Positions 18,961 through 29,467 of a DNA stretch of 64,000 bases are shown in pieces. Each line of letters starts with the position of its first letter. The stretch's first letter is position 1. Below the pieces are notes generated by a model. The model saw only the letters and a program-made list of their open reading frames with translations, did not search any database and was not told the origin of the DNA. Location of the stretch: positions 1-64,000 of the forward strand of contig NZ_JAGGLL010000017.1 of NCBI RefSeq assembly GCF_017874425.1, written 5' to 3'. A program made the position numbers and the translations under genes. This DNA comes from Clostridium punense. GTDB taxonomy: Bacteria > Bacillota > Clostridia > Clostridiales > Clostridiaceae.

Positions 18961-20597
18961 TAGTACTCTCGAAAACTCTCGAGGCATTGAAATTTCTACA
19001 TTCATTTTTCTGTAAAAATCAGTTTCACCCCAGATTTTTTTAATCTTTATATTGTACGAATAACTCGTATAATTTAAGCTATCCGCATCATTATCATTTT
19101 AATTTTAAAAAACAATCTAAAACAAGACTTTACAAATGTCATAACCCCCCCAAAAATGAAATATGGATACTATTTTCAATTTTTCGTTTTAAGGAGTAAT
19201 TTTTATGCTAAATGTTAAATTTTCTCATACTCAATATCAAAATTTTGTTGAATCATTTTTGGATAAATTTTTTATTCAAACTCATCAACAAATTACTTTA
19301 CTAAATCGTCGTTCTCTAATAACAAAATTATGGTCTACCTACCTTACTGGAATTGTACCATTAATACAAAGTACTTATTCCAAATCTACTCAAAGTGCTC
19401 CGCCAAAAGATGCAGTAGCATTGCTTAAATCTCTCATTATTATGACTTATAGCAATGAAACTAGCATATCAGCCTGGGTAAATACCCTACAGTCAGAATC
19501 GTTTTACGTAATTTTATCAGGTTTTATTCCAGTATGCTATTCATCCCGTAAAACCGGAGGCATTTATGCAGACCTGCATGCCTACACAGGCTTCGCCTTA
19601 CGGCAAAAAGGTATGCAACTGTAAACTAAAACCCGGTGAAAAATGCGATTGCCTTCGCAAATTTACTGACCCATCTGCTACTTGGGGTTTGGATAGCTTC
19701 AATGAACAATATTATTATGTACATACCTTTCATGGTTTTATAGCTTGTGATAGCTTTTACAGCCTACCTTTCCTCTATCCATATTAAATTTGTTAGTGCT
19801 ACACGTCATGATTCTGTAACTGACGTTTATGCACTTAAAGAACTTGTTAATTTATATGCTGAAATCAAATTTTATTCTGCAGCCTTTGATTCTGCATATG
19901 ATACTAATGCTTTTTATCTTTTATGCATGCATTATGGAATAAGACCTATTATTGATTTAAATTCTCGTTCATCAAAGCTTTCATCTAACAGTGAATTTGT
20001 TAAGCTTAATGAACATAGCATTCCCCACGGTTTGCTTTATGGACATCAGCTTCGAAATTTAGGAATCATTTCTAAAGAATTTAGGCATAAATGGTTATTC
20101 CCTGTTCAATGTAACAATTGTGATAAATACCCAATGAAAAGCAATCAAACTTTTTACACCCAAATTTTAGATAACCCTCGATATTTTACTCCAATATTAA
20201 GGGGTTCAAAACAGTAGAAAACTCTTTATAAAAGGCGTTCTACGACCGAAAGATGTTGGGACCGAATAAATAACGATTTTCATGCCGAAGATGCCATTGT
20301 TTATTCTGCTAAACGCAGAATAGTAAGGGTATTCCTTTGGTGCAATTAATTGTTTTATAGATGCTTGGGCGTCAGAAAAACCAATATCAATTACTGATAT
20401 TTTTCCAAATCTTAAGAAAACAGCTGCTTAATTTATATTTAAATTAAGTTTAATCTCCAGCCTAAGGCTTTTTTTAAAATTGCATATATGAAGTCTTTTT
20501 GTTATGCACAAAATTAAATTTATCATAACCAACTTCATAATATTTACCATCATTTCAATATATTTAAATTTGTCGATTACTGTTTTCCAACTATTTA
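18961..20597 (+). mobile_element. IS1182-like insertion sequence, copy 2 (decayed)
   Basis: Same left end as copy 1 (TAGTACTCTCGAAAACTCTC) and a similar right-end region. The right boundary is approximate. It is clearly diverged from copy 1, so the two are probably separate old insertions, not a fresh composite transposon. It separates the epimerase from ugd. Confidence 0.75.
19205..20430 (+). pseudogene. IS1182-family transposase, multiply broken
   Basis: Starts at ATG 19205 like its relative at 14404. About 310 bp are deleted near 19570 (the linker region between GGIYAD and the Cys cluster). A 7-bp insertion near 19770 shifts the frame, TAG replaces Trp at 20216, and a further frameshift lies near 20335. 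Confidence 0.85.
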
Positions 20598-20610
20598 CAA
20601 TAATCATATT

Positions 20611-21621
20611 TTACACGTTATAATATTCTCTATACCAATCAACAAACTTTCCAAGACCTTCTTCTAAAGATGTCTGAGGCTTGAAATTAATATCTTTTTC
20701 AAGATCACTGACATCTGCATAAGTCCGAAGAACATCTCCAGGTTGCATATCCATAAACTTCTTCTTTGCTTCAATACCGATTTTCTTTTCTAGAATATTA
20801 ATAAAATCCTCCAATTTAACCGGATTGCTACTTCCAATATTATAAACTTTATATGGAGCAAAGCTACTACTTATACTATCCTTTGTTTCATCCCAATCTG
20901 GATTAGCAACAGGAGGTTTATCAATCAATCGTACGATACCTTCCACAATGTCATCAATATATGTAAAATCACGCTCCATCTGCCCATGATTATAGACATC
21001 AATTGTTTCACCATCGAAGATTTTCTTAGTAAACTTGTAATACGCCAAATCTGGTCTTCCCCAAGGTCCATAAACAGTAAAGAACCTTAACCCAGTTGTC
21101 GGGATGCCATAAAGTTGACTATACGAATGAGCAAATAGTTCATTCGCTTTTTTTGTAGCTGCATAAAAAGAAACAGGGTGATCAGTGTGATGTCCTGTCG
21201 AAAACGGAGCCACTTTGTTACCTCCATAAACTGAGCTAGAAGATGCATAAATCAAATGCTTAACTGAATACTTCCTGCAAGCTTCTAATACATTCATAAA
21301 TCCTACTAAATTTGAATCTATATATGCATTAGGGTTCTCAATTGAATATCGAACACCCGCTTGAGCAGCGAGATGAATTACATATTCAGGTGTAAACTTG
21401 TCGAAAGCATGCTCTAAAGAATTAAAGTCTGTCAAATCACATTTAATGAATTGGAATAATTCATTATTAGCAAGCTGTCCAACTCTACTTTTTTTTAGAT
21501 TAACATCATAATAACTATCATAGTTATCAATACCAAGGACACTTACATTATTATTAACTAGATATTTCGATACGTGATATCCAATAAACCCACCTACACC
21601 AGTTACAACAATTTTAATCAT
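20611..21621 (-). CDS. NAD-dependent nucleotide-sugar epimerase (UDP-glucuronate 4-epimerase type)
   Basis: 336 residues from ATG 21621, with AGGAGGTG upstream; nine earlier in-frame codons are unlikely. It is an extended SDR enzyme: GxxGxxG as GVGGFIG, catalytic Ser-Tyr-Lys with YAATK near residue 150, and SSSSVYG before it. The sequence best fits the UDP-GlcA 4-epimerase group (UDP-galacturonate formation), which matches the UDP-glucose dehydrogenase downstream. Substrate is inferred; UDP-glucose/galactose or a related sugar is possible. An IS relic begins about 14 bp after the stop. Confidence 0.88.
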   Translation of the reverse strand: MIKIVVTGVGGFIGYHVSKYLVNNNVSVLGIDNYDSYYDVNLKKSRVGQLANNELFQFIKCDLTDFNSLEHAFDKFTPEYVIHLAAQAGVRYSIENPNAYIDSNLVGFMNVLEACRKYSVKHLIYASSSSVYGGNKVAPFSTGHHTDHPVSFYAATKKANELFAHSYSQLYGIPTTGLRFFTVYGPWGRPDLAYYKFTKKIFDGETIDVYNHGQMERDFTYIDDIVEGIVRLIDKPPVANPDWDETKDSISSSFAPYKVYNIGSSNPVKLEDFINILEKKIGIEAKKKFMDMQPGDVLRTYADVSDLEKDINFKPQTSLEEGLGKFVDWYREYYNV

Positions 21622-21672
21622 TAATTCACCTCCTCTTTTCTGTGACAAACATTAAATAGATTAACAACACTT

Positions 21673-22581
21673 TCATTTGGTATTATCTGATGCATATTTC
21701 TCAAGCATGAAAAAGTTCTTCAATAAATAGAAAAGCCTTTTTGATTTAGTTTTATCAACTGAAAAATCCCAAAGTTCTAATTTATCTTTTCTCATTTGAG
21801 CTTTTTCTGCTACCGAAGCCCCCAATTTGTATTCATAGATAGCGCTTTCCCATTCTCCATACATTGGATTTGGCATTACAATAAACTTAGATCCAAATTC
21901 GTCTTTGTATTTATCAGTCATAACAACTCTTTCATCAACGCCAAGTTTTGCAAAGTCATTTAAGAAGTCATTTAGGTTATCCCCCATATATAATATTACA
22001 TGTTTTTCGTCTTCAGCTATTGTTCTACGATCAGTCTTGTTTGAAGAATCGGTTGTAAAAAGTACATGCTCTTCATCAACATTTGGAAAACCTAATGCTT
22101 TTAAGTTTTTAACTGTTCCAGTATAACCAGAATTATCATCAAGAACTTTTCTGTTTGAAATGTAGAATACTTCAACTTCATTAGCCTCACAGTATTTTAA
22201 GAATTGTACAGCACCAGGCATAGCAGGTGCGATTCCTGCTTGAGTCCAAGGATTCCAAGTAGATGACGAATGTTCTAATCCATGTACAATCAACCATGCC
22301 TGATATTGACTGTTGTCTAAAATTGTCTCATCTAGGTCTACAACTATAGTTCTTGGTTTTTTAACACTTTCGTCAGCTAGGTCAGCTTGAACCCTTACTT
22401 TAGCTAAATTGAAAGTTTGGTATGACAGTGCTCTAAACTCTGCTGATTTCTGAACCCAAAGAGTCCCCATCACATTTTGTTCATATAGATTAACTGAAGA
22501 ATAAGTAACAGTCATTATAGCAAATGATAATAGTGATACTAAAAGAACTAATGTTAATAATAATGCAAATCTTTTCTTCAA
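21673..22581 (-). CDS. HAD-family acid phosphatase / 5'-nucleotidase, lipoprotein e(P4)-like
   Basis: 302 residues with an N-terminal hydrophobic anchor (about residues 5-27). No lipobox Cys is visible, so membrane anchoring is more likely than lipidation. HAD motif I is VVDLDETILDNS near residue 80, motif II is in YISNRK, and GDNLNDF supplies the acidic motif. Relatives are surface phosphatases that release phosphate from nucleotides. It precedes the epimerase by 51 bp in the same direction, so the two may be co-transcribed. Its link to sugar metabolism is not established. Confidence 0.88.
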   Translation of the reverse strand: MKKRFALLLTLVLLVSLLSFAIMTVTYSSVNLYEQNVMGTLWVQKSAEFRALSYQTFNLAKVRVQADLADESVKKPRTIVVDLDETILDNSQYQAWLIVHGLEHSSSTWNPWTQAGIAPAMPGAVQFLKYCEANEVEVFYISNRKVLDDNSGYTGTVKNLKALGFPNVDEEHVLFTTDSSNKTDRRTIAEDEKHVILYMGDNLNDFLNDFAKLGVDERVVMTDKYKDEFGSKFIVMPNPMYGEWESAIYEYKLGASVAEKAQMRKDKLELWDFSVDKTKSKRLFYLLKNFFMLEKYASDNTK

Positions 22582-23146
22582 TCTTTAACCTCCTATCAAT
22601 ATGTAAGTTCCATCCATGCATATTTCTATGATATGTAAGTGAAGCACATTCACTTTTATACTTTTATCAACGCTTTATTTAGAACGTTTGCACTTTACCA
22701 TAGTGAACAAGATCAAATGTTATATCATTACACCCAATATCTTTGTAATATTTTCTTAACAAAACTTTTGAATGTTCATAATCTTATTTCAAATTCACAC
22801 TTTTCTTCGTTAGTAATATCTCTTGAACAGAAATTATATGTAAATACAGGAAGTTAATTATTCAACATAATTGTTCACTAAAAAGGTAACATTATTGTGC
22901 GCGATATATAGATATATTCTGCTTTACCCAGCCCAGGAAACGGTTCCCTCCCCCTTGTGCGATTACGAAATCTTCTAGAATCTTTTTTGAATCTATTCCC
23001 AATATATTAAACACATATCCTAAACTTGATATCAGACACGCTTTATGCCTGATATCAAGTTGTTATAATCCATCGAAAATCCTTTCTACTCCAGTTTCGT
23101 AATGGTTAAATTAATAATATTCGACAATACATTTTTCTATACAAGG
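22582..23146. other. Intergenic, 565 bp, with a 13-bp inverted repeat
   Basis: No convincing gene. AACTTGATATCAG (23023-23035) pairs perfectly with CTGATATCAAGTT (23049-23061) around a 13-base loop. It could end transcription from the radical SAM gene, but it lacks a clear T-run. The rest is AT-rich and presumably holds the phosphatase promoter. Confidence 0.6.
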
Positions 23147-24706
23147 TTACTTTGTGAATGGATCTTCATCTGCCATATAAACGATTCCCTCTGAAACATA
23201 CAATTTTTCGACTTCATCCCTATAATCTTCGAACCATAGCGTTTGGCTTTTAATCGAATTTTGAACAAAATCATTCAAATAATTTTGTTCTACGTCATTT
23301 TCAACTAAATCCAAAACATTTCCCATAAATTCTAAATCCAGTTTTCTAATTTCCTGAAATATATTATAAAAACCAGCTAATCCATCATCATTTAAAGCCT
23401 TAGGTTTATTTATAGGTTCTACCACCATATTATATATTGTCATAAAGCTAATATGCCAATCTTTTAATGCTTTATACACCATTCGTGCTTTAACATCTTC
23501 TATTTCATAAGTACACTGAATATCTTTACCTGTAATCAACCCACCTTTTTGTAATAATCTAGTGTATGAAGTTCCCGTAGCAGCATACATCTCAGAAAAA
23601 ATACCTTTACATATTGTCCACGAATACTTATTCATCAATTCATAGTTTTCTCTTAGCTCTTTAAGAGTTGTACCATAATCAAATAAAATGAATCCCATTT
23701 GAACATATAAATTGCATTTTTTGAAAATATCTAATGCCTTTTGATTTTGACTCACATTTGCTTTTTTGCCCATTCGTTTTAATGCACTATCGCTAAAGTT
23801 CTCTATCCCACATGCAACTGATTCACAACCAGCACGTCGTAATGCAGTCATAATCCCTTCGCTGACCCTATCTGCTCTCAACGTAATTCTAAATCGTATA
23901 TCTAATCCTCTTCTATTAATCTCATCAGCGAAAGTATTACACCACTCTTCATCACGTGATGGTTCAATAAATGAATCATCAACAAACTTAAAATGTCTAA
24001 TTCCATAACTATAAAGTTGTTCTAATTCATCAACAATATTATAGATATCTCTTTCTCGCCATTTGGGAGTATCTCCCAATTTCCCAAAAGCAGATATACT
24101 ACAAAACAAACAATCTGACATGCAACCCCTTGATGCCAAAACATTAATTGGAATTTTGTCTCTAACAGCATATTTTATTGTGTCTCTACTTGGAAAAGGT
24201 AATTCATTTAAATTCGAAACGTATGTCGGACGATTATATTGCAGGATATGTTGATCATCATAATAGTATAATCCTTTTATATGTGAAATATCTGGATATC
24301 CATGATAAAAATGACTACACAAATCTAAAATCGTCTCTTCTCCCTCTGCAACAGAAACATAATCGAAACCAGATTTCAAAAATTTGCCTGGTTCAAATGT
24401 TGGCCCATATCCTCCTGCAATAAATGGTACATTATAGTTTTTAGATTTTAATATTTCTACAATTTCTATTGCAGAATCTCCATTAAGCAAATTACATGAA
24501 AATCCAAGAAAAAGAGGTCTTCTTAACAACAATATTCTTTCAATAATCTCATCTGTTGTTAACCGCTCTAACCACCCATCAATAATAATCACTTCAATAT
24601 CATCTTTTCTACATACAGCAGCTAAATAAGCTAATCCTAAATTTTCCTCTGCACTTTTTATGCAAGTGGGTGCTGTAGTCACAAATATAACTAATGGTTT
24701 ATGCAT
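23147..24706 (-). CDS. B12-binding-domain radical SAM protein
   Basis: 519 residues from ATG 24706, preceded by AGGAGG. The N-terminal 140 residues have the Rossmann-like layout of cobalamin-binding domains (GFSCNLLNGDSA, AGGYGPTFEPG). The radical SAM core follows, with cluster motif C-MSD-C-LF-C near residue 195 and a typical TIM-barrel (FVDDSFIEP, RADRVSEGI, GIENFSDSALKRMGK). Relatives methylate or rearrange unactivated carbons; the substrate here is unknown. Its promoter/leader region is a near copy of that before the gene at 28935-29465. Confidence 0.88.
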   Translation of the reverse strand: MHKPLVIFVTTAPTCIKSAEENLGLAYLAAVCRKDDIEVIIIDGWLERLTTDEIIERILLLRRPLFLGFSCNLLNGDSAIEIVEILKSKNYNVPFIAGGYGPTFEPGKFLKSGFDYVSVAEGEETILDLCSHFYHGYPDISHIKGLYYYDDQHILQYNRPTYVSNLNELPFPSRDTIKYAVRDKIPINVLASRGCMSDCLFCSISAFGKLGDTPKWRERDIYNIVDELEQLYSYGIRHFKFVDDSFIEPSRDEEWCNTFADEINRRGLDIRFRITLRADRVSEGIMTALRRAGCESVACGIENFSDSALKRMGKKANVSQNQKALDIFKKCNLYVQMGFILFDYGTTLKELRENYELMNKYSWTICKGIFSEMYAATGTSYTRLLQKGGLITGKDIQCTYEIEDVKARMVYKALKDWHISFMTIYNMVVEPINKPKALNDDGLAGFYNIFQEIRKLDLEFMGNVLDLVENDVEQNYLNDFVQNSIKSQTLWFEDYRDEVEKLYVSEGIVYMADEDPFTK

Positions 24707-24714
24707 ATAAATTA

Positions 24715-24886
24715 CCTCCTTGTATAATCTAGGTATAGCATTTGATAAAAAAACAAATGCATTTCTACCGAATATTACACCTTTCTTTTTTATTTATTAT
24801 TCTTATATTAGACAACTCCGAATAACCCCTTTGGGGCAACCCCCATGTCATAAAGTTATATAGTTTTCTATTTAAATTCCTATAAA
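24715..24886 (-). repeat. 172-bp leader/promoter repeat, copy 1
   Basis: Nearly identical to 29468-29638 in the same orientation. Each copy ends at the AGGAGG of a minus-strand gene (radical SAM here; P-loop protein there) and extends upstream through a CCCCAAAGGGG palindrome. The unit probably carries promoter and 5' leader, and was duplicated with its gene or used as a recombination joint. Confidence 0.85.
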
Positions 24887-25132
24887 GGAACCTAATCAAA
24901 TTAAATTTAGTATAATACTCCTGAATAGAGGATATATGTACACCTCCTGGGAAGTTTATAAGAACTTATACTCGTGAATTATCGTATCATTCCATCAGGT
25001 AGAATTCTATGTTTAGCTGGTTGGGTTTCCCTTTAGGAATTACCCGTGTCACAAACAAGGTTATAGACTAACTGATAGATTGGAAGCTCTATTCTATCTC
25101 AAAATAAATTCAAAGGAGATATATACTATATC

Positions 25133-26214
25133 TAATTTTTTTACAGTCCTACAGTAGGTATTGATATTTCAGCAGTTTTCTCATAGTTTGCAATACTTGC
25201 TCCTAATAGAGATATTTATAGGAAGGCTTTTGAGATAAAGCATGTTCTTAATGGTTTCAACCACTTAATTAACCAAATAAAAAAAGTGAAAAATGATAAA
25301 AAAGATGCTTTATCTATTGCTAAAACAGGAAAATCTCATAAGAGACTACTATAAACTTACATACACTTGTTCTGTGTTTAATAAAAAGTTATCTACTGAT
25401 TTAAGAGTTATATTTCGGGGTTACAATACTATTTTTTCAAATGTAACCGCAAATAGTTCTATTGCTATCTTAAGTGATTACCCAATAACCTCAATCCATT
25501 TTAGATGACCTAAAGATAGAATATTAGATATTCTTATTAACAAGTCTAAAAAAGGGTTGGCGTGGGCCGAAAAAGTATATTCAAAGCTAATTAATGTTGA
25601 TAATGAAGCCACTACCATCGGAGTACCGGTATATGTATTAGTGGTTAAAATTAATACTACACTAACATTAATAAACACTTTAGAAATTGAAATAAACAAC
25701 TTGCTAACTGAAATAAAATCTCTCATTGTCTCAGATAATTTTTCTGAACAAATCAAAAGGAATATTGACCTTTTGGATTCAATTCTAGGAGTAGGACTAT
25801 TGATAGCTATTACACTAATAGCTAAAATAGGCGATATTAATAGTTTCATTAAACCTAAACACCTAGTTGCTTTTTTTGGTATAAATAAGCTCAATTAATG
25901 AGTCAGGTAAATTTAAAGGTAATCAAAATAAAATCTCAAAACGTGGAACTGGTATATGTAGACTAGCATTGTATGCTGTCGCACTTGCTTCCATAAGAAA
26001 CATCCGTAAAGAAAATCCTATAAATAAAGTTTTATTAGATTATTATAAAAAAATCTTAAAGGTAAAAAAGCTAGTAGCTTTAGTTGCTATAATGCATAAG
26101 ATAACAAACTATATTTTTTCGGTTTTCCGAAATCAAACACCTTTTGAACAACGTGATCCTAAAATACATAAACAAATGTTTTGTTTTCTAAAAACATTTG
26201 TTAAAGCTACTTAA
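25133..26214 (+). pseudogene. IS110-family transposase relic, second type
   Basis: Plus-strand pieces in several frames give an N-terminal VGIDIS block, a DALSIAKTGKSH region, SILGVGLLIAITLIAKIGDI, and a C-terminal KISKRGTGICRLALYAVALA to FLKATFVKAT-like end at 26214. This order is that of IS110/IS116/IS902 transposases. Stops near 25180 and 25500 and a frameshift near 25890 break it. It differs in sequence from the relic at 16180-16975. Confidence 0.8.
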
Positions 26215-26358
26215 GTTCATTCCAAAATTTTCAATCATTCGGGTTTTAGGATGATTTATTTGCTATGCAATTTTCTATAAAAAATATTTTTTTAATTTTT
26301 TACTTGACTATAATTAGCTGTTCTTACTAAAATTCAACTATATCACCATTTTGGCACT

Positions 26359-27462
26359 CTAAAATTTATAAGTTTTTTTTGTAATACCAAGGTCATCTTC
26401 TAATTTTTTAAACAATACTTCGTCCCATCTATCTTTGAAGTATATATTTTTATACTCCTTCATGTTTTGTCTATAATCACCTACATTATCGATAAACGAA
26501 TCTAATTCCTTTGAATCACAGACCTTAATTTTTTTACCCAAATTATACTTTTCCACCATATAGCAACAATAATTTTGATCAAATGTATCAAATGGGAATA
26601 TGTAAAGTGGTATTTCTAATTGAATTGCCTCACTTATTAACTGGTGTCCTGATGAGGATATTATAAAATTGCAATCAGAAAGATCGTTATCAAATTCATC
26701 TCCAATTTTATTAAACACAAGATTATTGTACCTCTCATATTTAAGGAATTCACTTTCTGTATAGATCTTAAACTCATATTCTTCATAATTCTTGATTAAT
26801 TCCAAGATTTTTATATAATCAGAAGAATCATTAGTATAAGTTGAAAAATATACAACCACTTTTTTACTATTAATTTCGCCTCTCTCTATGTTCTTTATTA
26901 TAGGTGGTAAAGTTTCAATATTGTATTCACTACACCTTTCGATAGGAAAGAATGAGGACACATACCTTTTAGTTGCCTTTGGGAAAAAATAATGTAACAT
27001 ATTGGTATCTAAATCGATTGGAATATTATTTATAATTCTTGTGGATAGATTTAAAAATTTTGAATGTTGATCAAGACAAATCAATGGTCTATTTGTAGCA
27101 TATGCATATTGCGCTACATTTCGTTCATAATCTGTCAATACATAATCAGGATTATTTCCTTCAAAGGCCTTTTGGATCTCACTTGAAAATGTCAAAAAGC
27201 TTTCAAATTGATCAATACCATCCTGCACATATTTTCTTTTGGTAGCCTCAAAATCAACTCCTTTATCATTAAAAACAATCCAAGGGGAATAAACCCGAAT
27301 CTTCTTAATATTAGGATACAAATCATCAATAAACTTCCACCTTTCGCTTGGTATTGCCAAAACTAAGTCAACATTATATTCCATTAATCGATCAATAATC
27401 AATCTTTGACGATTAATATGACCATACCCAACTCCACAAATTCCTATTAATATTTTTTTCAC
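26359..27462 (-). CDS. GT-B glycosyltransferase, UDP-glycosyltransferase/MGT-like
   Basis: 367 residues from GTG 27462, chosen because AAGGAG precedes it; the longer frame adds 15 unlikely residues. The N-terminus ILIGICGVGYGHINRQ matches the first loop of GT-B enzymes. The C-terminal half has the donor-binding part (FIISSSGHQLISEAIQLEIP and PFDTFDQNYCCYM), as in MurG/MGT-type enzymes. The acceptor is unknown; it could decorate a lipid, a natural product or the envelope. It lies between an IS110 relic and a second radical SAM gene and has no obvious operon partner. Confidence 0.8.
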   Translation of the reverse strand: MKKILIGICGVGYGHINRQRLIIDRLMEYNVDLVLAIPSERWKFIDDLYPNIKKIRVYSPWIVFNDKGVDFEATKRKYVQDGIDQFESFLTFSSEIQKAFEGNNPDYVLTDYERNVAQYAYATNRPLICLDQHSKFLNLSTRIINNIPIDLDTNMLHYFFPKATKRYVSSFFPIERCSEYNIETLPPIIKNIERGEINSKKVVVYFSTYTNDSSDYIKILELIKNYEEYEFKIYTESEFLKYERYNNLVFNKIGDEFDNDLSDCNFIISSSGHQLISEAIQLEIPLYIFPFDTFDQNYCCYMVEKYNLGKKIKVCDSKELDSFIDNVGDYRQNMKEYKNIYFKDRWDEVLFKKLEDDLGITKKTYKF

Positions 27463-27917
27463 TTCTACATCACTCCTTATCCTTGTGGTTTTTGCAAAAC
27501 AAATCATTATAGTCAGTTATCCTTCACTCTTTCATTTTGCCACACTTCAATAAAGATATCTTTGATTTGACATTCTTGCTTTTGGATTTGATTTTATATC
27601 GACAATATTATACTAACACCAAATTGAGTACTCACCAACAATGTTAGATTAAATATTCTGCACACCACTAGCGTTTACTTTGATGTTAAACAAAATAGTA
27701 AATTGACTCTAGCAACTTATTGTTCTTCAAATTCAACGAGAATATAGACTCGATATAAAACTAACTTTTCTAAATTTTCAGTATTAGACACTTCCAATGA
27801 TCCTCAAGAAGGTCATTGATCTTTTTAGAATGTATTTCTCGATCTTTCTATTAAAATGCTCCATTCTGAGTTTTTAACTATTCTTCATTATATATGTACA
27901 AATTACACCTCTGAACA
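27463..27917. other. Intergenic, 455 bp, no gene seen
   Basis: AT-rich, with stops in all frames. A short imperfect hairpin (CAATGA ... TCATTG, 27796-27819) with a few T residues beyond may mark the end of the radical SAM transcript. The glycosyltransferase promoter is presumably in the low-coordinate part. Confidence 0.5.
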
Positions 27918-28922
27918 TCAGTATTTATAAATTTCATTTTCATTAATAATTATATCAGAAAAAATCCCTTGCGGACAATATTTACAATTATGGGGTTTGT
28001 TGTTTACATTTTTATTTAGGCTATCTAAAGTTAAAAAATCATCAATTGATTCATAGTTTATATTATATTGGCATGTACTACTAAAATACTCATGCCCTGG
28101 GCAAGGATAAATTGTTCCATTTGGATAAAATGTTAAATGTACTCCCAACCAGTGACAATCAAAATCTGTGTCATGATATATATAATCATCATATTCCTGT
28201 TTATATAGTTTATTTATATTGAATTTCAAATTTTCTTTATGGTTTGTGTTGGATATATGCTTTTCTATTATACTTTTCATTTTAGGAATTGTTTCTCTTT
28301 TAAAATTTTCTATATCTTTTTTTTCCATTCTAATCTCTGAAAGATTTATAGCATCCTCCAAATAAGAAGTCCAAAATAAATCAGCTTTATTGAAAAATGC
28401 AAATTCTAATAATTTAGACATTTCACTGTAATTTTGTTTCATTATTACAGTTTGAATAATGAATACAAAATCATTTTCTTTTTTATGATTTTTTATTATC
28501 TCAGCAGCCTCTAAAGACTTATCTAGTAGTGCTTCGTTACCTCTGGTTTTTCTAATAACATTTCTATCCAAACTGTATATGGATAACACTACTTGTTCTA
28601 ACCCCAAAGAAAGCCATTTAGCTATTTTTTCTTTTGTAACTCCCCAACCATTAGTATTTAACCTTACAGATAAGCCATTACTATGCGCTATCTTAAAATA
28701 TTCATCAATGTTTGAAACCATTGTAGGTTCACCGCCACTTAAGCAAACATAAGTGGCACCCATTTTTTTAATTTTTATGCATATTTTTTCAAAAACTGTT
28801 ATATCAAAGATGCTATTATTTTCATTCTTAAATTTAATCTCCTTCTGTCGATTTATGCAACACATGCAATTTGCGGGACAATTTGTTGTGAGCTTTACAA
28901 CAAAGTTTAAATCTTTTTTCAT
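27918..28922 (-). CDS. Radical SAM protein with C-terminal Cys cluster (SPASM-like)
   Basis: 334 residues. The radical SAM motif C-PAN-C-MC-C is near residue 15, followed by CLSGGEPTM and LNTNGWGV, the usual SAM-binding strands. The C-terminus has a second Cys set (FDCHWLG, YPCPGHEYF, and C-KY-C-PQG), as in SPASM/twitch proteins that bind extra Fe-S clusters. These usually modify peptides or mature enzymes, but no precursor peptide is visible nearby. It starts 12 bp after the P-loop gene and is probably co-transcribed. Confidence 0.85.
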   Translation of the reverse strand: MKKDLNFVVKLTTNCPANCMCCINRQKEIKFKNENNSIFDITVFEKICIKIKKMGATYVCLSGGEPTMVSNIDEYFKIAHSNGLSVRLNTNGWGVTKEKIAKWLSLGLEQVVLSIYSLDRNVIRKTRGNEALLDKSLEAAEIIKNHKKENDFVFIIQTVIMKQNYSEMSKLLEFAFFNKADLFWTSYLEDAINLSEIRMEKKDIENFKRETIPKMKSIIEKHISNTNHKENLKFNINKLYKQEYDDYIYHDTDFDCHWLGVHLTFYPNGTIYPCPGHEYFSSTCQYNINYESIDDFLTLDSLNKNVNNKPHNCKYCPQGIFSDIIINENEIYKY

Positions 28923-28934
28923 TAAACTCCCCTC

Positions 28935-29465
28935 CTATATTTCTCTCAGTTGATTTAATAAATTATTTATTTCGCCCCTACTTCTAAGGGTTAAAAATGG
29001 TTTGTGTAAATATTTTTCGTGCAACTCCATGATAGTACATTTTCTTGTTTTATTAAATGTCCATAGTCCTTTTAAGAACTTAAAAAATTCGAAATCAAAT
29101 CTTTCTTCAAGATGTTGAGGCATATCTGACCTCTTTTTTCCATACCTTCTAAATACACCAAACAAACATATTAACCGATTTATATCTAGAAATATAATTA
29201 AATCTGCCGATTTAAATCGCAATTCCATTGTTCCTGTATGATTACCATCAATAATCCATTTTTCCTTTGATATAAGTTCGTTTTGCTTCATTATCCATTT
29301 CTCTTTCGTTGGTTGCTCCCAATTAGGACCCCAAAATTCAACATCTAGATGAACAATTGGCAACCCCGTTATAGCAGACAATTCTTTAGCCAGAAAACTT
29401 TTCCCGCTTCCATTATTGCCAATAATAATAATGCGACTATATTCAAATATATTCAAAATAATCAC
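28935..29465 (-). CDS. P-loop nucleotide kinase-like protein, FlaR/topology-modulation type
   Basis: About 173-176 residues. Walker A is GNNGSGKS near residue 16, then LPIVHLDVEFWGPNW and WIIDGNHTGTMELRF, the pattern of the adenylate-kinase-like FlaR group. Start: GTG 29465 lies only two bases after AGGAGG, while TTG 29456 has the better ten-base spacing, so the true start may be nine bases later. It heads a two-gene unit with the radical SAM gene and has the duplicated leader (29468-29638). Confidence 0.82.
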   Translation of the reverse strand: MIILNIFEYSRIIIIGNNGSGKSFLAKELSAITGLPIVHLDVEFWGPNWEQPTKEKWIMKQNELISKEKWIIDGNHTGTMELRFKSADLIIFLDINRLICLFGVFRRYGKKRSDMPQHLEERFDFEFFKFLKGLWTFNKTRKCTIMELHEKYLHKPFLTLRSRGEINNLLNQLREI

Positions 29466-29467
29466 TT

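Noticed and set aside
14160-20597. Composite transposon made by the two IS1182-like copies around ugd
   Set aside because: The copies differ by many substitutions, a 310-bp deletion and frameshifts. The outer ends share no duplicated target, so they look like independent insertions.
22639-22857. Plus-strand 72-codon open frame in the gap before the phosphatase
   Set aside because: No ribosome site, no similarity seen, and it would be the only plus-strand gene in that stretch.
23023-23061. Riboswitch or T-box in front of the phosphatase
   Set aside because: Only a simple hairpin is visible and it is over 400 bases from the start codon. No conserved motif of a known class was recognised.
25478-25894. 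Minus-strand 138-codon open frame
   Set aside because: Antisense to the IS110-family relic, where plus-strand protein similarity is clear.
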